Source: Trichomonas tenax
Taxonomy: Eukaryota > Parabasalia > Trichomonadida > Trichomonadidae
Reading direction: 5' to 3'
DNA length: 38,237 nt
Assembly: GCA_023091735.1 (NCBI GenBank)
Contig: JALKBU010000472.1
Coordinates: forward strand, 1-38,237
The notes beneath the pieces were generated by a model. It had not been told where the DNA came from, ran no database searches, and saw only the letters and a list, made by a program, of their open reading frames with translations. This document shows positions 18,611-27,050 of this stretch, in pieces. Each line of letters begins with the position of its first letter. Positions within the stretch are counted from its first letter, which is position 1. A program made the position numbers and the translations under genes.

Positions 18611-18818
18611 CTGCGACTATCTCAAAGACAGCATGAGGATGGGTCCCTATGGTGTCTTTGAGACAGTTGCAGCTAGTTTTTGCTACTCCAGGACGAAATA
18701 GGAATTTCAATAATTTAGCTAATTTCGTCCTGGACGAGTTTGTAGGCATTCTTTGCACTAAATCAGACCTGATGTTAGCATTTCAGGTGTGTTCTGGTGC
18801 AATGGATGCCTACAAACT
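18611..18818. repeat. Cluster of consecutive hairpins
   Basis: Three stem-loops follow one another. 18611-18630 pairs with 18653-18672 (20 bp, two mismatches). 18688-18699 pairs with 18722-18733 (12 bp perfect, CCAGGACGAAAT). 18737-18749 pairs with 18806-18818 (13 bp perfect, AGTTTGTAGGCAT). No open frame explains all three. Confidence 0.75.
18705..18802 (+). repeat. Left arm of a ~97-bp inverted repeat
   Basis: The sequence from TTCAATAATTTAGC to TTCTGGTGCAA matches the reverse complement of 19078-19174 with about three or four differences. It overlaps the hairpin cluster at 18611-18818. Confidence 0.85.
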
Positions 18819-18849
18819 TTATTTTTTAAAAATAATTGCAAAAAATTAA

Positions 18850-19077
18850 TATACTATTAAAATCGCATTAATGATGACCTTGGTTAATGAAAATGACATA
18901 TATTTAAATATAATTCATTTTTATTCAATATTGTTTTTTATTTCAAATATCACTTTCAAAATCTCTTTGTAAGAAAATTTAATATGATAAACATAACCGA
19001 AAACAAGCATGCTTTAAATACACATCATCTCCTCACTTCACAAACAACTTTTGAAAATTGATACAAATATTCAAATT
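18850..19077. other. AT-rich loop between the inverted repeat arms
   Basis: This plain AT-rich spacer, with nothing recognised in it, belongs to the ~275-bp interval separating the two arms (18803-19077). Confidence 0.5.
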
Positions 19078-19174
19078 TTGCACCAGAACACACCTGAAAT
19101 GCTAATATCAGGTCTGATTTAGTGCAAAGAATGCCTACAAACTCGTCCAGGACGAAATCGGCTAAATTATTGAA
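19078..19174 (-). repeat. Right arm of the ~97-bp inverted repeat
   Basis: TTGCACCAGAACACACC through GCTAAATTATTGAA is the reverse complement of 18705-18802. The shared part contains the TTTGTAGGCAT and TCGTCCTGGACGA segments that also form the local hairpins on the left. Confidence 0.85.
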
Positions 19175-20046
19175 ATAAATATTGAGAGGGATAAAAATAA
19201 CAATAAATAATAGGATACTATACACCATTAAATATTAGATGATTTTATTATATTTTAAAGTGGAAATAAAGTGAATTTTAACTTTTGTAAATATTATTGG
19301 AAATGATATGAATATCACAATTACATAATAATATCGGAAATAACTTTTGAAATGTCAGAAAAAATACTCACAAATATTGAATTCCGTAAAATAACACTAT
19401 TATGCATATCTAATATGAAATATAAATTACATGATTTGCGATTGCTCTCTCAAAATATTCTATGAGTCATATTATTGTATAGTTTACAATAAAATGTAAA
19501 CATATTTAGAATACTATATTAAGTCTATTTATATTGCGACGGAATGCCTTTTCAAATTTTGAAAAGGATCAGAAGTTTTAAATGCCGTATTTGGAATATA
19601 GATATAATTTGCAACAATATATTTTCCAAGTTAAAAACAGTCACTTTTTTGCACTTTTTTTCCTTCTTTTGAATTTTCCAGCCCTTCTAATGATTGCATA
19701 TCACATATAGAAATATTACATGTTATCAGATGTCCGATGGAATCCGTCATCAGAATATCTAGTTAAAATAAGCACATTCTAATTTAATTATTTTTATCTC
19801 GCATATTATATACTTTTTACTAGTTCACTATCATTTAATACATGAATAAAATATATATCCGTAATAAAAATATTCTTCTAACTTTAAACATCATATGTGT
19901 CAAAAATTCAAATTTACACGTCATATTGTCAAAATTTACAAATTTCCAATATTTTAATATCAAACTGATTCAATTATGGTAAGCATTATGATGTTATCAA
20001 TAATACTGTTTTTAAAATATATTTACTACTCATTAGTTACAAATCT
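19175..20046. other. Intergenic, no gene seen
   Basis: About 870 bp of AT-rich sequence with all frames broken. A short inverted pair, CCTTTTCAAAATTT / AAAATTTTGAAAAGG-like, near 19548-19568 is the only local structure noticed. Confidence 0.45.
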
Positions 20047-20460
20047 TTGCTATCTAGTAACCTTCTCGATGATATGGTCACCAGTCACTCGATTTAATGA
20101 TAGAAACACCGAGAAGAGGACTAGATAACAAAAATTTTGTTGAGATTTCGAAATTCCGGCTGGTGTGAGTGGTATCTCGATGGCTCTGTGATGGAACAAT
20201 CAGCAGAGGCATGGAAATATCAATAACACACAGGAGAACTGCATTTTGAATCGATATTTTACTCGATCTCCAAAATCTCTGTTTCGGGCTTCATTCTCAG
20301 TGTTGTTGCCACAAGATAGTCGCCTTCGTGCATCAGCACTGAGGATGAAGCATGAGACAGAGACTTTGAAAGTGTTTTTTGTTCACCATTGTGTGTGAGT
20401 GCTATCTCGATGACACTGTGATGGAACGATCCTCAACGCCATAGAGATAGCACTCACACA
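20047..20460. ncRNA. Array of four hairpins: candidate structured RNA or palindromic repeat
   Basis: H1: 20047-20068 pairs with 20110-20131 (TTGCTATCTAGT / ACTAGATAACAA and TTCTCG / CGAGAA). H2: 20163-20232, an imperfect stem. H3: 20272-20302 pairs with 20337-20367, including GCTTCATTCTCAGTG with one mismatch. H4: 20392-20408 pairs perfectly with 20444-20460 (TGTGTGAGTGCTATCTC). H2 and H4 share the sequence GTGTGAGTG-TATCTCGATG-CTGTGATGGAAC and so are diverged copies about 230 bp apart. The segment is clearly less AT-rich than its flanks and has no open frame. A transcribed structured RNA or a hairpin-forming transposable repeat are the two readings; the strand is unknown. Confidence 0.4.
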
Positions 20461-21282
20461 GAAAGCTTGTAAACACGAAGGAAATAAACTATCTCATTTT
20501 TATTTCTTTGTTTGTGATACATTATAACATTATAATAGTCACAGGACACTATCTCCAAGTGAAGAATGTGATGTATAAAGCTCTCAGACTCAGTAATTTA
20601 TGTTTTCTTGCACCAAAGTCAATGTGCTGCACGCTTGACTTCATGCATGATAAACACAGCAATAACAAATGAAACACATTTGACAACCATAGTAACCTAT
20701 ACATAACACACATATAAACATATATACATATAAAACATATATCTTCTATCCTATGTTTTGGTGAGAAATAGCTGAATCATTCATTCCTTGCGTCGATTAT
20801 TTTTTGAATACATAAACATCACACAACTAGCTCAATATTGATAATCACTGTTTGACACACACATGATTGCTATGCTTGCAAGTTACACTACATGTTTATA
20901 ACATAAACTCAGAATAAACGTATTTCTTGAAATTAGCAATAAATCAACATCTAATTTAAGACAATATGGGCATAAACATAGCATAATTACAATAGGCATA
21001 GTCATTAATATCGAATTCCTGACTCTGACACATATTATTGCCAATTTTAAAGGAAGATATTTTAGATATTCTTTTAAAAATGAAAATATAATGCTTAATA
21101 GTTATATAAAACAATGATCCACTTACATATTACGTAATATAGGAGTGTAAGCTGAATTTAAAGAGATTTACAAAATTATATATGTATTGGGTGAATATAG
21201 TGGCCTCTCTTCATAATATGTTCATATACTGGATATGCCTAGACATTCTGTCGTTCACTTCTCGGGCTATTCATGGGTTCAA
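20461..21282. other. Intergenic, no gene seen
   Basis: About 820 bp of AT-rich sequence with CA/CACA-rich stretches around 20600-20900 (for example ACACATATAAACATATATACATA at 20706-20728) and no open frame of note. Confidence 0.45.
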
Positions 21283-21314
21283 ATTTACCCATTTTTCCGG
21301 AAAAATGGGTAAAT
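21283..21314. repeat. 32-bp perfect palindrome centred on CCGG
   Basis: ATTTACCCATTTTTCC is followed directly by its exact reverse complement. A further half-copy (AAAATGGGTAAG) lies at about 21332-21343. It is too perfect to be chance; it could be a cruciform-forming site, fused transposon ends or a binding site. Confidence 0.85.
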
Positions 21315-21343
21315 GATAAGGTTATTTTAGAAAATGGGTAAGA

Positions 21344-21880
21344 CCTTCTATAATACAAACATCATGCCTGTGGACCACATAGTATTGAAGAAATCAAATC
21401 AATCTTCTCCTCTCCATCTCTTTTCTTCTCTGAGAAATATGACACTTTTCTTTTTGGTGGGCAAATGTTGGCGCCAAAATATAATATGCACGAAATGTCA
21501 TAATATTCTATTGCCTTAAGTATATATACACTAAATATTTTACTTTTATATTAAGTTATCCAAATCATTTTTTATTTTAAATAACTTTATGCTTATTTTC
21601 ATATAACACATAGTTGTTCTATTATCATGCATAGATGTGAAGCATATCAACTAGGAATATCTATATATTGGCGTTAAAATTGTTCAAAATCAGATGTGAT
21701 CTACATGTTGCAAAGCATATAAACCCACTCTTTGACACTAAAAGGATGGAGAACCCACATAATATCAACAAGATTTTAATAACAAGACTTGAAATCAATT
21801 ATATTGTTGAGTTATAGCGATTTTGAAATTTGTGCGCACTTGATTTGTACTTAGAAAAAAAAAAACAATAATATATAAAA
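21344..21880. other. Spacer downstream of the minus-strand gene at 21881
   Basis: The open frame 21334-21519 (plus) begins at TTG inside the palindrome region and has no recognisable content. The A11 run at 21855-21865 and AT-rich sequence near 21870 are the likely 3' end region of the gene on the minus strand. Confidence 0.45.
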
Positions 21881-23692
21881 TCAAACATGAGGAAATGTTT
21901 TGTCTGCTGATTCCTGGATGTGTTTAGCGCATTTTTCGAGGCATTCGAGTCTTTCCAGAGCTTTGCTGTTGATGTTTCCGATCTTTTTGCGAATCGATCT
22001 GACGAGTTTGAGCGCTGAGCGCGATATCTTTTTCATTGAGACATGGTCCACAGAGAGGGCCCAATCGCATCTCATTATCGCCAAAATGTTGATGAACTCT
22101 TTTCCGAGTGATCTCGGACTTAAATCTATTTTAGGAAGTTCATTGATCAAACATTGCTGAATGCCGCTGCTGATTGTTTCATTCTCCGGGAATGCGCTTG
22201 CGCTAAAGTATCCCGCATAGAAAGCGCAGATGTCACTCTTGAGGACTCTGTTTGTGATCTCCACAAGTTCATCGGAGTTCTCGGACAGTGTTTTCCAAAT
22301 TGTCTTCTGACATTGTTCTCTTAACTGAGCTCCGATCGAGTACGAAACGGGCCTTATTCTCGTGAAGAAATTCTCGAACAACAAAAGCCATTTTTCGCCA
22401 TCAATCAAAACAAAAACATTTCCGAGTGTCGAAATGAACAAATTCTCGACATTCTCTTCTCCATCAATTGAAGCGACCGCTAACTCAAAAACGAGTTCGC
22501 GTGATACGTCGAAGTCTATCGCGAAATTCGGAAGGTGCCTGAACGGCATGCAGCTATCTGGGCTCAAAAAACAAGAAGGGAAATCAGGAAAGTGAGAAAT
22601 AATCGGCTTCATTGCGAGAAAGAAACTTTGCGACGAATAATCGATGCTCGACGATTTCAGTCTCTGCGAGAATATGCTTGCGATCTGGTTGATGTCTATT
22701 GCCTTAAAATCTAACTCAGTCATTTGATTTGACAGTTTTGTGACTTTATTTTGTATTTTAACAATGCCGATCGAAGTGACTGAAGAAACTAAAGCAGTGA
22801 TCATCAATGGCTGTCCTTTTGAGCAATTCTTGATTAAATATATGATTAAGTCGGCGTTGGCCATGTTTAAGTCCGCGTCACCGATTAAATCAGAAAGAGG
22901 ACAGAGATATTGAATTGTGCCGATGTCGATGATTGGAGAACAAAAACTCCAAATTAAAAAACCAGCAAAAGCAGGGCCGCAGTTTCTGTGGATGAAACTG
23001 TAAAGTGTTTTGATCATTTGATGATATCTAATCGGCAAAAAGTCCGTTTCAACGAAGATAACTGATGAATAAACGAAATGCAAATATTTTTTCAATCTGT
23101 TGATTAAATAACGCGAAACTTTGTAGGTGACCGTGAATTCGTGTAAAAGCTTTGAAAGAATGAATAAACCGACAATTAACGAAGGTGGATTTTTATCATC
23201 AAATTGCGAAAGAAAACTAATCAAATTGGAGTTGGAATGTATTAAAAACTTCGTAAGCTCCATCGTGTAGGCCGAATATTCGCTTAAAACTGTCATCGAA
23301 ATTTGAAAATGTTGCAAAGGTTGAGGAGCGATCGTACAGAGGACAGGAAACACATAAAAAAGCATACATATGGACTTTGAACCAGTGTAATGGGAGGCAT
23401 CGTAAAGTAAAATCGAAGAATTTTCAAATCCAAGGTAAATCGGTTGTCCCACTGAAGAAGAACATGCGTGGTGTATTAAAACGTTGATTTTGAATAGAGT
23501 TCCGTTAAGAGATTCAGCAGAAACGATGTTATAGAGAACAATTCGCTTTTCGCTGAGATATTGCGTGTAAACAGTGCAATTTTCCATCGGAACATAACTG
23601 AGCTCTATAGAAGAAGGCTTAGGACAGAAAATGAAAGCGAAATAAGAAGTTGTGGCTTCCCTCAATCCAAGTTCTTCGCTGTCTTCAATCAT
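21881..23692 (-). CDS. 603-residue helical protein, unknown
   Basis: The ATG at 23692 (TCATAAATATG context) gives 603 residues ending KTFPHV. The first ~150 residues look beta-rich with many aromatic and Cys residues (YFAFIFCPKPSS, NCTVYTQYLSEKR, YLGFENSSILLYD). From ~150 to the end the protein is mostly helical, suggesting an alpha-solenoid or adaptor-like fold (LIVGLFILSKLLHEF, YHQMIKTLYSFIHRN, LERLECLEKCAKHIQE). Its hydrophobic stretches are amphipathic rather than clear TM segments. No catalytic motif is seen and I do not recognise the family. The frame is intact, in a better-than-random composition. Confidence 0.75.
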   Translation of the reverse strand: MIEDSEELGLREATTSYFAFIFCPKPSSIELSYVPMENCTVYTQYLSEKRIVLYNIVSAESLNGTLFKINVLIHHACSSSVGQPIYLGFENSSILLYDASHYTGSKSICMLFYVFPVLCTIAPQPLQHFQISMTVLSEYSAYTMELTKFLIHSNSNLISFLSQFDDKNPPSLIVGLFILSKLLHEFTVTYKVSRYLINRLKKYLHFVYSSVIFVETDFLPIRYHQMIKTLYSFIHRNCGPAFAGFLIWSFCSPIIDIGTIQYLCPLSDLIGDADLNMANADLIIYLIKNCSKGQPLMITALVSSVTSIGIVKIQNKVTKLSNQMTELDFKAIDINQIASIFSQRLKSSSIDYSSQSFFLAMKPIISHFPDFPSCFLSPDSCMPFRHLPNFAIDFDVSRELVFELAVASIDGEENVENLFISTLGNVFVLIDGEKWLLLFENFFTRIRPVSYSIGAQLREQCQKTIWKTLSENSDELVEITNRVLKSDICAFYAGYFSASAFPENETISSGIQQCLINELPKIDLSPRSLGKEFINILAIMRCDWALSVDHVSMKKISRSALKLVRSIRKKIGNINSKALERLECLEKCAKHIQESADKTFPHV

Positions 23693-23695
23693 ATT

Positions 23696-23700
23696 TATGA
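23696..23700 (-). promoter_or_regulatory. Initiator-like TCATA upstream of 23692
   Basis: TCATA (minus) lies three bases before the ATG at 23692 and fits TCA(+1)YW. If it is used, the mRNA leader would be only about six bases, which is at the short end for trichomonads. Confidence 0.4.
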
Positions 23701-25220
23701 TAGTTTGGTCCTGAAAACAAAATTTCTTTTGAAAAGTTTTTGTACCGTTTATCTGTGTTTATTTTCATTAATATCTTATGAAAATTTAAATTATTTTCTT
23801 ATATCTCTTTATAATATCAATATTTCTTCTAATTGGTTCAAATTATGACTATATTTAAATAAGAAATAGCTCATTAAGAAGATTTTTTGAATTTCAAAAT
23901 ATTTTTCTATAAATGCTCTTAATACATGATGATTCAATCGGATTCCTCATGTATATTAAAATGATTGAACATATAGATCGGAATAAAGTTTATATAAAAT
24001 GAAAAAGTATTATGAAGCTCATGAAGATTTAAAATTCTCTTAGCAATGGCCTGTGTAATGTTGTTCTTTAGGTATACTGGATAATATATATATATATTTT
24101 CACATAATAAATAGAGAAACAAACACATTCAATGATAGATTCCATATATGCATCTCCAGTATAAAACATTTGTAGTTATAAAAGTCTTTAATATAGTTAA
24201 TATCTAATCTTCAATAGCCATAATTGATTGAAAATATCAGAAATGGCCACAGATTTTATTCAATTAAGCTCCTGTTGTATATGTAGATCTCTCAAGTGTC
24301 ACTTTTAAAATTGCATTATTTTTATTATTATTGATCTCTATAATCTATATTTTAGATTTAATTCAAAATTTGTCTTTTGATAAAACTTTTAAAGGTGTTC
24401 TCACTAAAAAGTTTTCCAAAAAAATGGGCTCTGGAGGAGAAAAGTGCGTATTATCTCTATAAATATACCGATGAGCCCCAATGAAGCAGATACATTTAAA
24501 CAAAGTACAACAAGTGTAACTATTGTGTATGGTTATAGTAGCTGATAATAAAAACTTCATCAAGATAATTTCAAAATAATTTATTTTTGGAGTTATCAAC
24601 TTTCATTAGTAAAATATGTACATATAGGGTATACAATGTTTCAATCAATGTTTTATTTCATCTGTTTTTATAAAAAAATTAGCTCATCAGATCAACTAAG
24701 GGTGAGAAATGTAACATGATGAGCCCAATTGGATTTATTGGTGTAACTATAGTGCCGAACATAACTTAACTTTTCGAGATACTATAACATTATGCATAAT
24801 TTGCAATTTTTGAAAGATAAAAATATAATAGCAACGATATGCAGTTGATGATGAATGAAACAATGAATGTTTAAACAGAATAACTTGACTTGAAAGGTGT
24901 GATAGTGTTGTTATCTCGTGGTTAATGTAATTTTGAGCATTTTTGTTATGAAAGGACAATTCCATATAATGGATGCCTTCAAGATATGAAACTCATCAGG
25001 GTCAACTAGTATATAACGTATACCTCAATATGTGTCAAAAAACAATTTAGAGTTGTTTTGTTTGTAGTTGTGTTCTATATATGATTTATAGTTTCAATAT
25101 GTCGAAAAAAGTAAAAATTGAATGGGGGGTGCAGGTTTCTAGAAAAACTAACAATAAGGTATTTTTGTATAGTGTCAAATTGGCCTCAAGCAAAAAAAAC
25201 TGACATTATTAATAATGTGT
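23701..25220. other. Intergenic, no gene seen
   Basis: About 1.5 kb, AT-rich. Open frames at 23934-24128, 24363-24599 and 24747-24965 (minus) have low-complexity I/Y/F/N composition and no partners. A TA microsatellite (TATATATATATA) lies at about 24083-24097. Confidence 0.5.
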
Positions 25221-25283
25221 CTGGGTGGCACTGCTGCAAGCCGAAATTGCATGAAATTTCGCTGGGTGGCAACGTTGCAAGCC
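25221..25283 (+). repeat. Two direct copies of a 22-bp GGGTGGCA...TGCAAGCC motif
   Basis: CTGGGTGGCACTGCTGCAAGCC is at 25221-25242 and CTGGGTGGCAACGTTGCAAGCC at 25262-25283, 41 bp apart and differing at a few central bases. They are unusually GC-rich for a spacer, which suggests a piece of a coding or mobile repeat. Confidence 0.6.
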
Positions 25284-25334
25284 AGAGAATTCGTGAACAA
25301 TTCATTGGGTAGTTCCACTTGAGAATCACAATTT

Positions 25335-25396
25335 ATACATTACATGTCATATTCTGACATGTAAAATACATAATCTGACATGTAATTTTATCACCT
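25335..25396. repeat. Short TGACATGTAA repeats with a hairpin
   Basis: ACATGTCA-TATTC-TGACATGT forms a hairpin at about 25341-25361, and a third TGACATGTAA follows at about 25377-25386. The motif is the same as in the array at 37838-38125. Confidence 0.6.
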
Positions 25397-25404
25397 TTTC
25401 TAGA

Positions 25405-25450
25405 AAAGTGGACCACTCAAAATTGAATTCAATTTTGAGTGGTCCACTTT
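25405..25450. repeat. 46-bp perfect palindrome centred on GAATTC
   Basis: AAAGTGGACCACTCAAAATT (25405-25424) reads, with the central GAATTC, into its exact complement ending AGTGGTCCACTTT (25450), with no mismatch. The next bases (A25404, C25451) do not pair, so the palindrome has sharp ends. Nothing coding is evident across it. Confidence 0.9.
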
Positions 25451-25870
25451 CAAGATATTTTGAATGTGTGATAGTTAGCGATGATAGTGGTAGGAAAATC
25501 CAGGAATGTCTAATACAAGGCTGGCGATCAAATACCTGTAATATTTGTGAGGAACCCAACATCACAAATAGCTCAATTGCTAAGTCTTGAAATAACATAT
25601 GAATCGCATGCCATGTCTTGACTGAGCATATACATCAATTTTTTTCCGTTTTTTATTTCTGTCAATTTTGCTTTTATCAGGCATACTAAATGATTGATAC
25701 TCATATTTACTGTCTAGTCCAGCAATATAATTGACTCAAGATGTAAATCTTGTTGTTGGCTTAATAACTTGGCTTTCCCCGTTAAAACAAAACCAAATTA
25801 GCAAGCTTAATAAAATTTCATATCGATGTAAAAAGTAACAATGTAAGTAAATACTCTTTTTATATTTTGG
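25451..25870. other. Intergenic, no gene seen
   Basis: About 420 bp between the palindrome and the first Pmp-like fragment; the short frames over it are mirror shadows. Confidence 0.45.
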
Positions 25871-25876
25871 AGCAAT

Positions 25877-26161
25877 TTGCATTGTGACGATGCACCTTTA
25901 AGCGTTTGGAATAGTTATTACAATTCAGAATTCTCCGGATCTTACATAGGATATTGCAACAATTGTTCAACCAGAATGAATAATTTTGAATGTTCTATAT
26001 ATAAATGCATATTTAGCGATTTTACCAACTGCTCAATCGAATTTATGCAAGATGGAATGAAATTTCTTCATTCAAATCGTTATTTTAACAATTGTTTTCG
26101 AATTGTTGGTAATGGAGGCGCTGTTTATTATAGAGGTAACTTAGCTTTGTTAATGGATTAA
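25877..26161 (+). pseudogene. Pmp-like repeat protein fragment (plus)
   Basis: An open frame starting from TTG encodes 94 residues: CNNCSTRMNNFECSIYKCIF, FTNCSIEF, RYFNNCFRI and then NGGAVYYRG. Alternating F-x-N-C and GGA(I/V)Y motifs are the signature of the Pmp-like (chlamydial polymorphic membrane protein-like) surface family of trichomonads, which fold as a right-handed beta-helix. Family members have hundreds of residues, a signal peptide and a C-terminal TM segment; none of these is present here. It is therefore a fragment. Confidence 0.5.
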
Positions 26162-26231
26162 TGCATATTTCTTTAATTGTTATTGGATTATTTTCGCACA
26201 AATTATTGACATTTACAAAAGGTATATCAAT

Positions 26232-26930
26232 TTATTCCTGAAGCACATTTTCAAAAGAACAAGATCCACTGTTATTTGTTTGATTATTACCATCAATATA
26301 ACAATTATTTATAATGCAAGGTTGTTCAAACTCATTACAAAATAAATTATTCTCTTTCTCGGTGTTGTTGATAAAATTGCAAAATGAAACATAAATCTGG
26401 CAGCTACAAAATATAATTCCTGATAAAACTTCAAAGTAAATGGAGCACCTCCACCAACATGGCAAATCCCAAAATTCCCTCTAACAGTGTTGTTAACAAT
26501 TTTGTTGAATTCTAAACTGGAATTTGTTGAAGCTGAAACCATTCTATATGTTCTTTCATAAACACAATAGTTTGATAAATTGACAATGGTAATTTTTATA
26601 TCTCCTGAAGTCAGATGCATCACAGAAAATTGTATTAAATAAATTACCTGCTATCGATGAGTCTAAAATAAAATGTTTCAGCAGTTGAAGTCACAGCAAT
26701 AAAACAAATTTTTTATCTGTGAAGTAAACAGCACCTCCATTTCCATTAAACGTAATTCATATAAATGCTGATCGTGTCAGGAACATTTTATTAATAATTT
26801 TTGAATAAATTGATCTATTTGGACATTTCAATAAAAAGAGAGTCTGCAATTATATGAATTCCAGGACCGAACTCAGCATTCGAATTGCATCCATAAGGAT
26901 ACCTCCGATAGTTCAAATGGAAATAAAATT
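26232..26930 (-). pseudogene. Pmp-like repeat protein relic (minus), multiply broken
   Basis: Reading minus from about 26930: YPYGCNSNAEFGPGIHIIAD, stops, then NGNGGAVYFTDKKFVLLL near 26730. SSLEFNKIVNNTVRGNFGI follows at about 26530-26470, shifting frame to CSCQIYVSFCNFINNTEKEN and CIINNCYIDGNNQTNNSGSC, with a TAA at 26232. F-x-N-N-T, GGAVYF and N-N-C turns recur at the spacing of beta-helix repeats. Several stops and at least two frameshifts show decay. It lies opposite to the fragment at 25877-26161, so an inversion or independent insertion separated them. Confidence 0.5.
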
Positions 26931-27050
26931 GTAAAAAAAGGAACTCATCTACATCAACTCTGAAATATAACCTTATTGATCATAAAAGTGTCAATAACCT
27001 TATTCCAACCACTTTTTTAAACTTAAAAACAAACAATTTTTTTTAAAAAA
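26931..27050. other. Short spacer
   Basis: An AT-rich spacer with the poly(A)-rich 3' region of the minus-strand gene that ends at 27051. Confidence 0.4.

Noticed and set aside
24083..24100. TA-rich run as a promoter or origin signal
   Set aside because: It is a short dinucleotide repeat in AT-rich DNA, with no gene or structure attached.
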